DNA from: Megaera polyxenophila
GTDB lineage: Bacteria; Pseudomonadota; Alphaproteobacteria; Rickettsiales; Rickettsiaceae
Length of the DNA: 64,000 nucleotides
Direction: 5' to 3'
Assembly (NCBI RefSeq): GCF_029982035.1
Contig: NZ_CP104166.1
Coordinates: 930,001-994,000 of the forward strand
The notes beneath the pieces are model-generated. The model was not told where the DNA came from. It saw only the letters and a program-made list of their open reading frames with translations, and searched no databases. This document shows positions 8,593 to 18,747 of this stretch, piece by piece. Made by a program: the position numbers and the translations under genes. The number at the start of each line of letters is the position of its first letter. Position 1 is the stretch's first letter.

Positions 8593-10222
8593 GTCTTTCC
8601 GTCAAAATTCTAAATTTTTGATGTAGTTTTAATAATTTTAAAAGTCAATCATCGCATTTTTATTTTTTTGGGGTATTTTTTTACCAAAAATATAAAATTT
8701 AGGTGCTATGATGGCAAAAATTCACAATTTACTCATGATTCTCTCTTGAGCAATGCTAATTGCTTAAATTATTAAGATTTTCGGAAAATTATTATGCGGT
8801 GGATTCTTTGAGAATATTAGTGATTCTACGCAAATTCAAGCCAACGGCAGAGATAAGCGGATTAACGATATCTCCAATTATTCCCTTAAGGTAGTTTCTA
8901 CCCATACGACCAAAATTCTTTAGATGACCTATTATCGGTTCAATTGCACTTCTCCGCTTTTGCATCTTTTTGTCATCGGTTGATAAAGCTTTCTTGGTCT
9001 TGGCGGTAAAAACCTTGCCTTTTTCTTTGAAGTTATGGCCGGTGTAACCAAGATCTACAAAAATTTTGCTAGTCTCCGGACTTAGCTTGCGCAGCTCCGA
9101 TACCGTTTGATCTAAAGTATGTCCGTCGTAGGGGTTACCGTGAAAAGATTTAACCCCAAGAATAAAGTTGCCTCGGCCGCTTACTGCAATCCCGACTTTG
9201 TTACCAAATTCGTAAGGTTTATTCATTTTACCCTTGCCGATACACTCTACCTCCGGAGCATGAAAGCTATAGACTATCTTATGCTCTTTTTTATAAATAT
9301 CCTTGTCCTTTTTCTTAAGCACAGACTGGGCATGAATATTTTTAACTCTCGTAAAAATGGCGCTATCCTCAGCAGATAGTTCTAATTTTGATTTTTCTAT
9401 ACCTCTCCAGCATATACGGATCAACCTACCTAAGCGGACTTTTAAGCTTATCATTATTTTTCTACGTTGCCTTGCTTTACTATCTTCCTTGTACTTCCAA
9501 AGCTTGATCGTCTTATATTTAAAACTCTTGGCGTATGTCTCGTTAAGCGAAATACCAAGTCGTTTACAGAGATCTACTACTTTTGCTCTTGCGGTCTCCA
9601 TTAAATGTACGTCATGTGGATGTTTGATATTCTTAATCTGTACAGTCGTATCTATAATCGCCGATTCCAAGTCTTTTTTTTGAGTGCTCCGACCTTCAGT
9701 CCTATACGCAAAAGCTCTTTTAGAATCTCTTTATATCCTTCCTCTCCCAGAGCATTGCGGAATCTACGTATAGTCGCCTCCGATACGTCAATATCTTGTT
9801 GCATATACTCATAGCCGCAAAAATATTGCCAATATATATTTTCCTTTAATTCTTCCTCCGTAAACGAATCAGAACCGTTATACATAGCTTGCAGCATTGA
9901 TAGTCCTAGCATTACTCTATGATCCTTCTTATTTCTACCGAATTGCTTGATTTCAACCTTAGCTAATGCCAGCGCTTCAAGTTCAGACCAATTTACCAAA
10001 TCTCTCAGTTTATATAATTTGTTTTTGCGATTTAGTTGTATAGATAATTTTTCACCAAATAATCTTTCTTGTTTTTGAGAAAAACTAATATTTTCTATAG
10101 GCATATACTTTAAAATCCATAAGCTTTATGCGCTAATTATAACATTTTCTTATGGATTTCGTAAGCCATTTATAACATGAAACCCCTTCTAATTCAGGGG
10201 TAGAGAGTTTTGACGGAGAGAC
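8593..10222 (-). mobile_element. IS5-family element
   Basis: The terminal repeats match over about 19 bases with two differences (GTCTTTCCGTCAAAA left, GTCTCTCCGTCAAAA right). They are flanked by TATA at 8589-8592 and 10223-10226, a fitting 4-bp target duplication. It encodes a transposase in two overlapping frames. An IS630 sits 16 bases beyond its right end. Confidence 0.8.
8792..10104 (-). CDS. IS5-family transposase in two frames (-1 frameshift)
   Basis: Frame 1 (10104-9652, from MPIENISFSQ) holds the N-terminal DUF772-type region. Frame 2 (9670-8792) holds the DDE core: SAIIDTTVQIKN, FVDLGYTGHN and the end motif RSAIEPIIGHLKN with GRMGRNYLKG. They meet at an A8 run reading A AAA AAG, a canonical -1 slippery heptamer. 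A slip there joins ALKKK to DLESAII without a gap. It is either programmed frameshifting, as known in some IS5 subgroups, or a recent 1-base lesion. Confidence 0.8.
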
Positions 10223-10238
10223 TATATAACCTTTTATA

Positions 10239-11366
10239 TTAACCCACCAATTAAATACCCGACTTAGGCGGCATATTTTACTTCTTTCGCCTGAAATAAT
10301 CTTTTGATATGTTCTGGGTTATTTTGCAGAGTCCTTAGGTAAGATTTTAAATTCCCTTGGAGTTCAGATTTTGTAAGAGGTATATGTTTCCTATTTACAT
10401 TTCTTTTTAAATCGTTGTTTAAATATTCATCCGGATTATGTTGCGGAGTATACGGAGGCAGAAAAAATAAAGAAATTTTCTTTTTATGTTTCCGAGTCCA
10501 TATTTGTACTTTTTTGCTATGATGAACCTTGAGATTATCTAGGATTAAGAAGATTTTTTTCTTGGAGTATTTTACCAACCTCCGTAAAAATTCTATAAAT
10601 ACATTTGTTTTTAGTGTCTCTTCGTACAGCATAAACCTTAGCTTACCGTTATTTGTAACAGTGGATATCATGTTTATACTAAATCTCTTCGATTTATGAA
10701 TCACAACAGGGGTTTTTCCTTTTAAAGAATAGCTTTGTAATACCTGACACTCTTGTTTTATCCCTACTTCGTCGCACCAATGTATTTCTGCCTTTTCATA
10801 TTCTGCTTGCTTGGCTATTGACGGATATTCTTCATCTAACCAAAATTGAACCCTTTTGGGTTGCTGCTCATATGCTAACTTCTTTGGCTTTTGTGCAGTA
10901 TACCCCCATCTTCTTAAATATTCGCCTATTGTACTTAGGGGAAAAAAAATCCACAATGTTTTTTGATGAGTGCATTAACTGATTTTCTTGACCATAATGC
11001 TGATTTGATATTGTGATCTTCTGGTCTAGAGATATTTACGTACCCTTGTATTATTTTACTTTGATCTTCGGTTATAAGCCTTTTCTCTCCTATCTTTCTA
11101 CCTCTTAACTTCCCACTAATTGCGTACTTGTCGCCTCTCTTTTCCCTCCTTACCCATTCATTTACTGTCTGGCGACTCACTCCTATTAATTCACCTACCG
11201 ACGATTGACTCTCTCCTCTTTTTACTAGTTTTAGAGCAATCTTTCTCATCGACGCTTGTGCGCTTATTGATAATTTCCTAAAATCTTCACTTTTTGACAT
11301 TATTGCATTATACAAATTCCTTCCTTCTTGGCAATAGTTATGTCGGGTATTTAATTGGTGGGTTAA
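10239..11366 (-). mobile_element. IS630-family element, copy 3
   Basis: 1128 bp, one base shorter than the other three copies, with the same ends and TA at 10237-10238 and 11367-11368. It inserted beside the IS5 element and an IS1182 remnant. Confidence 0.95.
10264..11300 (-). pseudogene. IS630-family transposase, frameshifted
   Basis: Same protein as copies 1, 2 and 4, but a base is lost in the purine run near 10941-10948 (GGGGAAAAAAAATCC against GGGGAAGAAAAAATCC). This splits the frame into an HTH-containing N-terminal part and a DDE part (10264-10956). It is inactive unless rescued by slippage. Confidence 0.9.
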
Positions 11367-11399
11367 TATCTGGGAGAAGATTGATATAAAGAACCAACT

Positions 11400-11823
11400 G
11401 TCGAGTGCCAACTATACTAACCCTGCTTTTAAACATAAATCTACTACTCGGTGAAAAAATTCTTCAAACACTTTAGAGCCGTGCCTAACTCTTATTTTAC
11501 TCAAAGTTGAATGATCGGGAACAGGTTGTTCTAAATTTAGTTTGCAGTCCTAAACGATAGGCAAGATTATAAATGATCTCCTAGCATAGCTTTCGATCAT
11601 ATTGTATACCAAATATATAACCTACTACTATCATTCTAAAAAACAGTTCGGGATCTACCAATGGTCTGCCGATATTACAACAATAGTACGAAGCCGTAAG
11701 CTCTCTTACAAAAGATAAATCAAGCAATTTGTCTATTTTGCATAAAATATGGTTCTTAGGGATTAACACCTTAATATCTAAGTATTGAACGGGTTTAGGT
11801 TGATAAACATGAACTTCTTGCAT
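11400..11823 (-). pseudogene. IS1182-family transposase remnant
   Basis: The first 80 residues (MQEVHVYQPKPVQYLDIKV, later GRPLVDPELFFRMIVVGY) are the typical N-terminus of IS1182/IS5-like transposases. Frameshifts after YDRKLC break the reading. A further stretch around 11440-11560 still encodes recognisable pieces (DHSTLSK, VFEEFF). The rest of the element is gone. Confidence 0.7.
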
Positions 11824-11978
11824 TTCTTGTTGTTATTAAAAAATATCTTTTATTATAATTAGAAAAAATTTTTTCTTAAAAATAACTTTTTTGATTTTTT
11901 CAACAGGCTCCGTGTTTTTGGAGCGTTATATTTATCTCAAAATATAGCGGATTATTATATATAGCATTATTTATATAA

Positions 11979-12006
11979 TTGACATAAAACTTTTATAAGT
12001 TATTAT
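11979..12006 (+). promoter_or_regulatory. vapBC promoter
   Basis: A perfect -35 box TTGACA, a 16-base spacer and a -10 box TATTAT, ending 30 bases before the vapB ATG. AT-rich inverted symmetry around the -10 box could be the VapB operator. Confidence 0.6.
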
Positions 12007-12036
12007 TAATATAATTACTGTATTAGGAATAACCCC

Positions 12037-12309
12037 ATGAAAATAGAACACTCGCAAATGGATAAGCACGGTAGAATATTAATACCTTCTAATATTAGAA
12101 ACTCTTTAAATTATAAACAAGGCGACACGTTTGTAATTAGAGCCATAAATGATGAGCTTCATATTGTCAGTATTAATAAAGAAATTAAAGCTGCGCAGAA
12201 ATTATTTAAAAAGTATAATGCTAATGCTAATTCTGCTGTAGATGAATTTCTTGACTCCAGAAGGATCGATGCAAATAATGAAAACAAGGAATTTACCTTA
12301 GATGAATAA
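12037..12309 (+). CDS. vapB: VapB/AbrB-type antitoxin
   Basis: 90 residues. The N-terminal SpoVT/AbrB swapped-hairpin domain (MDKHGRILIPSNIRNSL, later GDTFVIRAI) binds DNA. An acidic C-terminal tail (NKEFTLDE) should bind the toxin. It is followed by the PIN toxin with an 8-base overlap, so translation is coupled. A typical VapBC antitoxin that should repress its own promoter at 11979-12006. Confidence 0.88.
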   Translation: MKIEHSQMDKHGRILIPSNIRNSLNYKQGDTFVIRAINDELHIVSINKEIKAAQKLFKKYNANANSAVDEFLDSRRIDANNENKEFTLDE

Positions 12310-12700
12310 TCCAGATCAATATGTAATCCTTGATGCTTCAGCATTAATAACGTTACTTTCCGAAGAGAAAGGATACGAAGTCGTAGCTTCTATTTTACCA
12401 AAATCAATTATGAGCAGTGTTAACGTTGCAGAAGTAGCTAAATTTCTTATAGAAAAACGAGGTCTTTCTAAAGAGGAAGTATCCAATATCATTCATAGCT
12501 TAATTGAAAAGATTATGCCTTTTGATACAAAACTAGCTCTAACAAGTGCTGATATTATTAGCCAAACAAAAAGTTTAGGGCTGTCACTTGGAGATCGGGC
12601 ATGCCTTGCTCTTGCGATATCAACCGGCTATACAGTTTATAGCTCTGATAGAATATGGTCTCAACTGGAATTAGATTGTAAGATAGTGGTTATACGCTAG
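12302..12700 (+). CDS. vapC: VapC-type PIN-domain toxin ribonuclease
   Basis: 132 residues forming one PIN domain. The metal-binding acidic residues are visible: D in YVILDASALI, E in SVNVAEVAK, D in SLGDRACLALA and D in YSSDRIW. VapC toxins are Mg-dependent ribonucleases, often cutting tRNA or rRNA. Full length and apparently intact. It forms an operon with vapB. Confidence 0.9.
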   Translation: MNNPDQYVILDASALITLLSEEKGYEVVASILPKSIMSSVNVAEVAKFLIEKRGLSKEEVSNIIHSLIEKIMPFDTKLALTSADIISQTKSLGLSLGDRACLALAISTGYTVYSSDRIWSQLELDCKIVVIR

Positions 12701-13006
12701 TAACTGAGTGTTATATAGGGATATACAAGCAACTGAAGGTGTATCTAAGCAAAGAAGAGGCTTCTAGTGTCTATTAGGCACTGATAATGTCTTAAGGAAA
12801 AACCTTTTTACAACACCGTCTTTATATTAAAGACAGAGCATAGAAATCTGTTTTTTTATTTCCGGTTAATTGGAAAACCTATATATTGTATTATAAATTA
12901 TGGTAAAAACCGTATAAAGACATTTAAAGTAAGGTTTTAGAACAGCTGCATATAGCTTTTCACCGAATTTTGGATCTTATGACTTTTATTCCTTTTAAGC
13001 TGCTAT
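12701..13006. other. intergenic, nothing recognised
   Basis: No frame of note on either strand. AT-rich, with short runs such as AAGGAAAAACCTTTTT near 12793-12808 that could act as a weak terminator for vapBC. Confidence 0.4.
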
Positions 13007-13522
13007 TTAAGAACCAAGGAACTCTTTTATTGCTTTTACGGCACTATGTTCTTTGCCGTAATAATGCTCAAAGTACTTAATACCCTCTTTTGCAAAATTT
13101 GAATTAGTATCGTATGAACCATCAGCTAATAACTGGTAAGCTTCAAGCTTGTAAGTCATATCCATCCCACAACCGCCAAAAGATAAAAATTTATACTCTG
13201 CAGCGGGTGTAATGAGTTTAAAAGGTATTAGATCACATAGATACGCTACTTTTTCATTGTAAATACGAGGAGCGTAAACCCAATCATACATCAACGCATC
13301 CTCAATGACCGTGTCGGTTACTGTACATAACATCTTTTCTTCATCATTGTCAAAGTCTGCAACATCGTAATTTCCTTTAGCTTCTTCCTGAATTATAAAA
13401 TCAGGTATGATAATCTCGCAACCGTCCCCTAATTTCTCTGTCAAATTAAATTGCGGTAAATGATAATTCTTGTAAAAAGGTTGAATATGTATGCCTGAAA
13501 ATTCCTCTCTTAATCCAATCAT
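13007..13522 (-). CDS. hypothetical protein of the GGCGM family, member 1
   Basis: 171 residues, function unknown. It shares a pattern with 44865-45398 and 45475-45960: an N-terminal xQPFYK region, a middle WVYAPRIYNEKVAYLCDLIP block, then FLSFGGCGMDMTYKLEAYQ and a C-terminal FEHYYGKEHS. It is acidic in the middle (DFDNDEEK), with no signal peptide or membrane segment. All three members lie near mobile DNA. It stands alone downstream of an IS91 insertion. Confidence 0.65.
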   Translation of the reverse strand: MIGLREEFSGIHIQPFYKNYHLPQFNLTEKLGDGCEIIIPDFIIQEEAKGNYDVADFDNDEEKMLCTVTDTVIEDALMYDWVYAPRIYNEKVAYLCDLIPFKLITPAAEYKFLSFGGCGMDMTYKLEAYQLLADGSYDTNSNFAKEGIKYFEHYYGKEHSAVKAIKEFLGS

Positions 13523-13865
13523 TTTTTTACTCTGTTTTTATTGCTTTTTTATTTTGAATTCTTTTTTAAACTGCAGTTATCCTGAAAGTTCAAACACAAT
13601 TGCAGGGACTATATCCCTTTATCTTCTCCCGTGTTGTGATTGTCAACTAAAAATATATTTTATAGTATAGGAATTTCAAAATTTGTAACCAGAAAAATTG
13701 TTAATCAAAACTTTGAAAATTCGTTTAATAAAATGTAGTTACAAGCCACAATATTAGAAATTATCAACACTTTTATAAAAATCTCTGCCAGAATCTATCT
13801 AAAAATAGGTTCAGTTTTACAAATTATGTGGCTAAGACGTGAAAGAAGTGTTCGCCATAATGATG

Positions 13866-14995
13866 TTATCTAGGCGTTGATAATAATTCATTGATTCTTA
13901 TTAATAACAATGGCGGAGATAAACCGTAATAAACTTGCCGCAGATTCATACATTTATTGCAATTATAGCAAAACAGAGGATCTATTTTAAAATTCAACCA
14001 AATCATTAATCTCCAACTAATGAGCTTAGTTTTCTTATGAACGATTTGATTAATTGCCTTATATACGATAGGTAATTGTACGCCCCTAGTTCTATTAGAT
14101 AAAAAACCGTAATACCTAATCATTCGAAAATAACGATCTGGTATATGCATAATCAGACTAGCTATGAACTGCATCACGGGCATAGTTATGCGATCAATTG
14201 TATTATTATAGTGATCAAGAAATTTAAACGTTACCTGCTTTCCGTCGTAATTTTCTATTCTTGTCTCGGAAATAGGGGGCGTTTTATATACCGCCCTAAA
14301 TATTCTATGTTGCGTTTATGATCATCCGATGGTTTTTGTAAATAAACATACCAACTGATTTCGTATAAACTACTCATCCAGTTATTAAAATTCTCAGCAT
14401 TTTGATATGCGGACGGCAACTTCAAATTACTTGAGATATATTGAAAGCGAAATAACTCAAGGACTCTATGTCTCCACATTTTTTTAATAGGTTCGGCAGG
14501 AAAAAATAATTTTTGCCACTTGCCTTTGCTATTTATACCGCCGCAAGTAACCGATAAATGGATATGAACATTGCGTTTTAAATCTCTACCGAAAGTGTGT
14601 AAGGCAGTAAATATACCAACCACAAGATTTTTCTTTGTAGCTATCTCCTTAATAATTCCTGCTGCAATACCGGAAATCAATCCAAACAGATCACGATTGA
14701 GCCAAAATATCGGCCATAAAGAGTCCGGCATTGTAAATGTAATGTGCTGCCATCGTGTTTTTGGTAGAACATTGCTAGCCTTACTCACCCATTGATCCGT
14801 TTGTTTCTTACCACAACGAGAACAAAACCTACCTTTACAGCTGAATGCTAACGATTTATTGCGGTTACAATCACGGCAGCTATAACGTTTAAATCCTAAA
14901 TATTTCGTTCCACACGATATAACTTTAGTGACGTTGAAAATAATGCCGTATCTTAGCTTGCCGTATTTTTTAGCGAAATCGAGACCAATTACCAC
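13866..14995 (-). pseudogene. IS91-family transposase, copy C, frameshifted
   Basis: It matches the intact 376-residue protein of copy D through YLGRYIKRP. It then loses frame near 14275 because one base is missing in the C-rich run, the same lesion as in copy A. The rest (MPVMQFIASL onward) continues at 13866-14183. Copies A and C sharing the lesion suggests one descended from the other. Confidence 0.85.
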
Positions 14996-15068
14996 GGTCT
15001 AGAAAAATATGTTTTATAGATATTCCTTTACCGACTATTTCCATAAATTACTTATAGTTAATGTTTTC

Positions 15069-15323
15069 TTACCAAGGAATCTTTCTTCCTTTGCGTTCTA
15101 AATCAAATTCTTTACAATCAGGGCAATAGTAAACAGAATTATACTTATGATTGGGAGATATTTTTCGCAACATTATCCAGAAAGCCTTGGCTATTTCCTT
15201 ATCTCCTTCGGAAAAAATCTTTTTGATCCTGCTGTAAGGAATTGCTTGCTCTTTAGAAATGGCCTTAAGAGTTTTTACCGCTAATTCATTGACCAAATGC
15301 TGCTCAGAGTGCAAGTTACTCAT
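15069..15323 (-). CDS. IS91-associated small ORF, copy C
   Basis: 84 residues, identical to the ORF of copy D. It lies between the hairpin end and the transposase. It could help target recognition or strand separation, but no domain is recognised beyond a CPDC pair. Confidence 0.6.
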   Translation of the reverse strand: MSNLHSEQHLVNELAVKTLKAISKEQAIPYSRIKKIFSEGDKEIAKAFWIMLRKISPNHKYNSVYYCPDCKEFDLERKGRKIPW

Positions 15324-15475
15324 AACTCAATTATATATTATCTTATGTATGTCTAACATTCAGTCTTTATAACTCAAGTTAAAACAAATCAAATACCAGT
15401 ATTATAATCCTCCATAAATATTTATCGGTCAAGAGTATCTTCTTTTAAGCTGCCACCGATAGGTGGCTTATCTTG

Positions 15476-15579
15476 TACCATAATAAAACGTTACCACGAA
15501 CTACCTTATAAACATATGCCGCTTTCATAAAAGCGCCTGGAAAGCTCTTCGGTCTAGCGGTTAGTTTTCTAAAATCCAT
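15476..15579 (-). pseudogene. 5' part of an unknown gene cut by IS91
   Basis: From the ATG at 15579 the frame encodes about 35 residues (MDFRKLTARPKSFPGAFMKA and a short tail). It runs into the TACAAG that borders IS91 copy C. Beyond the element the frame would end after about three more codons. It is either a very small protein or the start of a lost gene. Not recognised. Confidence 0.35.
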
Positions 15580-15956
15580 ATATTACCAATCAATAATTGC
15601 TAAATTAAACTTATAGATTTAACTTTCTATCGTACAACGTGTTTCTCTATTGTACGACTTTATGATACTTACTTACCCGTTAATACCCTCCTACAATATT
15701 AACCCTACTCTACTTTTGGGAATTAATTAATAATCATAATTATATAATAGACCTTATATTAGTTGGAATATAAGAAAATTATGAATAATTCATTAAATTA
15801 TTTCCTTTAATGGGACAATTTAAGTATTAACAGATTAAAAAACCGGAACGGCATTTAACTAGGACAATACTTACTTCCATAGATAAGATAGAGCATTGCA
15901 TAAAAGATGAGTTTATAAGTTTTTACAGGATATCCGGAATGCATTATTGGAAACTT
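15580..15956. other. intergenic, nothing recognised
   Basis: No convincing gene or RNA on either strand; AT-rich with scattered stops. Confidence 0.4.
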
Positions 15957-16214
15957 TTACTTTTTAAAGGTGATTTTTTCTATGACCGGCTCGATTAAAT
16001 TGTGCTTTTTTATATATTTATTGATAGCAACGTTAGTGCAACGATATTCTCTAGCAATAGCATACCTATGAATGCCTCTATCTAAAAGGCGCTGTATTTC
16101 TTCTGGATCTATGTCTTCTATCGGACTATAGCTAAAATTTCTTTTACAACCCCTGCACCTGTAGTATTCGCCATTTCTTACTACATTAGTTTGTAAACAA
16201 TATTTACACTTCAT
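15957..16214 (-). CDS. zinc-ribbon plus HTH protein, 85 residues
   Basis: Residues 3-25 form a zinc ribbon (CKYC...CRGC) like those opening IS1/IS1595 transposases. Residues 35-70 (DPEEIQRLLDRGIHRYAIAR, then INKYIKKHNL) form a helix-turn-helix. The start overlaps the upstream gene's stop, so both are one operon. The HTH half resembles the neighbour and a fragment at 57592-57953. A DNA-binding role is likely; the partner function is unknown. Confidence 0.6.
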   Translation of the reverse strand: MKCKYCLQTNVVRNGEYYRCRGCKRNFSYSPIEDIDPEEIQRLLDRGIHRYAIAREYRCTNVAINKYIKKHNLIEPVIEKITFKK

Positions 16215-16537
16215 TAATAATAAGCATCTTCCAGTTCTTTTATGGTTCTTTTTCTTTTGTTTTCTTCAAACATTTCTTTAAACTTCTCTAAAGGCTCTTT
16301 AAATTTCTCTGCACTTTTATTTTTAGCTTGAGATTTTAAGGATTTCCATACTTTATATGGGGGAGGAGTATAAGAAAGATTATGTTCTTTTATATAAATA
16401 TTAAATGCCCGTATATTTATTTTTAACTGACGGACTATCTCTGATTTAAACTTTCCGCTATTTAACAGTTTCTGTATATCTTCCGGAGTATATTTTTGCA
16501 AAACTAAGACACTTTTAGAAAAATATACTTTACTCAT
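16214..16537 (-). CDS. HTH protein, 107 residues
   Basis: Residues 16-55 (TPEDIQKLLNSGKFKSEIVR, then FNIYIKEHNL) align with the HTH of the overlapping downstream gene. The C-terminal half is lysine- and glutamate-rich (KFKEPLEKFKEMFEENKRK) and probably helical. No enzyme domain is seen. The pair looks like a duplicated small regulator, possibly phage- or transposon-derived. Confidence 0.55.
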   Translation of the reverse strand: MSKVYFSKSVLVLQKYTPEDIQKLLNSGKFKSEIVRQLKINIRAFNIYIKEHNLSYTPPPYKVWKSLKSQAKNKSAEKFKEPLEKFKEMFEENKRKRTIKELEDAYY

Positions 16538-17288
16538 AATGCTTCTATCTCAAATATTTTTATTGTTCTTTCTTTGGATAAGTTTCCCCTTTATTTGTTT
16601 ATATAGCCATTAAACTCAATTATTTATAATAGCTAATACAATAAATGATTGCAAATTACGTTATATACCTGTTTTAATTAGGTAAGTATTATAAAATCAT
16701 TATTAAATTTTTATGAAAACAAAAATAACAGGCTTTCTTACAATATCGCTAATAAGTGTGACAGTTTTAGCTAATGATATTACTAATGAGAAAATACCGG
16801 TAGTTTCTGGTTTAAACATGAAAATAGGAGCATACGCATCTTTTGAAAGTGGTTTTAGCAAAGAAAATCACCTTAAAAAATCTGAAAAGAATATATCGGC
16901 AAATAAAGAGAAGTTTGCTTTTTTTAATGATAGTGCCATTTTTGCTACTATATCAAATAAGGCTGAGGAGATTACTTATGGTGCGAAGATCATACTAGTA
17001 CCCACAACTAAAAGGAAAGTTAATAAAGATTATAATGGCTCCTATGTATTTTTAGAAAACAATTATGGTCGTATCGAAGCCGGTTCTCCAATACCGGTGG
17101 CAAAAAACATGATGATAAGTGACGGTTCCATACCTACAAGATAAGCCACCTATCGGTGGCAGCTTAAAAGAAGATACCCTTGACCGATAAATATTTATGG
17201 AGGATTATAATACTGGTATTTGATTTGTTTTAACTTGAGTTATAAAGACTGAATGTTAGACATACATAAGATAATATATAATTGAGTT

Positions 17289-17543
17289 ATGAGTAACTTG
17301 CACTCTGAGCAGCATTTGGTTAATGAATTAGCGGTAAAAACTCTTAAGGCCATTTCTAAAGAGCAAGCAATTCCTTACAGCAGGATCAAAAAGATTTTTT
17401 CCGAAGGAGATAAGGAAATAGCCAAGGCTTTCTGGATAATGTTGCGAAAAATATCTCCCAATCATAAGTATAATTCTGTTTACTATTGCCCTGATTGTAA
17501 AGAATTTGATTTAGAACGCAAAGGAAGAAAGATTCCTTGGTAA
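17289..17543 (+). CDS. IS91-associated small ORF, copy D
   Basis: 84 residues, start ATG at 17289, 149 bases inside the element. It has a CPDC pair near the C-terminus. It precedes the intact transposase by 73 bases and may be co-transcribed with it. Confidence 0.62.
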   Translation: MSNLHSEQHLVNELAVKTLKAISKEQAIPYSRIKKIFSEGDKEIAKAFWIMLRKISPNHKYNSVYYCPDCKEFDLERKGRKIPW

Positions 17544-17616
17544 GAAAACATTAACTATAAGTAATTTATGGAAATAGTCGGTAAAGGAATATCTATAAAA
17601 CATATTTTTCTAGACC

Positions 17617-18747
17617 GTGGTAATTGGTCTCGATTTCGCTAAAAAATACGGCAAGCTAAGATACGGCATTATTTTCAACGTCACTAAAGTTATATCGTGT
17701 GGAACGAAATATTTAGGATTTAAACGTTATAGCTGCCGTGATTGTAACCGCAATAAATCGGTAGCATTCAGCTGTAAAGGTAGGTTTTGTTCTCGTTGTG
17801 GTAAGAAACAAACGGATCAATGGGTGAGTAAGGCTAGCAATGTTCTACCAAAAACACGATGGCAGCACATTACATTTACAATGCCGGACTCTTTATGGCC
17901 GATATTTTGGCTCAATCGTGATCTGTTTGGATTGATTTCCGGTATTGCAGCAGGAATTATTAAGGAGATAGCTACAAAGAAAAATCTTGTGGTTGGTATA
18001 TTTACTGCCTTACACACTTTCGGTAGAGATTTAAAACGTAATGTTCATATCCATTTATCGGTTACTTGCGGCGGTATAAATAGCAAAGGCAAGTGGCAAA
18101 AATTATTTTTTCCTGCCGAACCTATTAAAAAAATGTGGAGACATAGAGTCCTTGAGTTATTTCGCTTTCAATATATCTCAAGTAATTTGAAGTTGCCGTC
18201 CGCATATCAAAATGCTGAGAATTTTAATAACTGGATGAGTAGTTTATACGAAATCAGTTGGTATGTTTATTTACAAAAACCATCGGATGATCATAAACGC
18301 AACATAGAATATTTAGGGCGGTATATAAAACGACCCCCTATTTCCGAGACAAGAATAGAAAATTACGACGGAAAGCAGGTAACGTTTAAATTTCTTGATC
18401 ACTATAATAATACAATTGATCACATAACTATGCCCGTGATGCAGTTCATAGCTAGTCTGATTATGCATATACCAGATCGTTATTTTCGAATGATTAGGTA
18501 TTACGGTTTTTTATCTAATAGAACTAGAGGCGTACAATTACCTATCGTATATAAGGCAATTAATCAAATCGTTCATAAGAAAACCAAGCTCATTAGTTGG
18601 AGATTAATGATTTGGTTGAATTTTAAAATAGATCCTCTGTTTTGCTATAATTGCAATAAATGTATGAATCTGCGGCAAGTTTATTACGGTTTATCTCCGC
18701 CATTGTTATTAATAAGAATCAATGAATTATTATCAACGCCTAGATAA
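17617..18747 (+). CDS. IS91-family transposase (intact)
   Basis: 376 residues from GTG 17617, the first start after an in-frame stop. The N-terminal zinc ribbon carries CRDC, SCKGRFCSRCG and QTDQW. The core has the histidine pair in RNVHIHLSVTCGG and a putative catalytic tyrosine region NIEYLGRYIKRPPI. The C-terminus has IPDRYFRMIRYYGFLSNR, typical of IS91 and ISCR proteins. It should nick and transfer one strand from the element end next to CAAG. Confidence 0.88.
   Translation: MVIGLDFAKKYGKLRYGIIFNVTKVISCGTKYLGFKRYSCRDCNRNKSVAFSCKGRFCSRCGKKQTDQWVSKASNVLPKTRWQHITFTMPDSLWPIFWLNRDLFGLISGIAAGIIKEIATKKNLVVGIFTALHTFGRDLKRNVHIHLSVTCGGINSKGKWQKLFFPAEPIKKMWRHRVLELFRFQYISSNLKLPSAYQNAENFNNWMSSLYEISWYVYLQKPSDDHKRNIEYLGRYIKRPPISETRIENYDGKQVTFKFLDHYNNTIDHITMPVMQFIASLIMHIPDRYFRMIRYYGFLSNRTRGVQLPIVYKAINQIVHKKTKLISWRLMIWLNFKIDPLFCYNCNKCMNLRQVYYGLSPPLLLIRINELLSTPR

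Larger units (their letters stand above)
13658..15471 (-). mobile_element. IS91-type element, copy C
   Basis: Nearly complete copy on the minus strand. The hairpin end lies at about 15445-15471 next to CAAG (15472-15475) and the opposite end is near 13658. It carries the small ORF and a frameshifted transposase. It was inserted at the 3' end of a short minus-strand frame (15476-15579). Confidence 0.85.
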
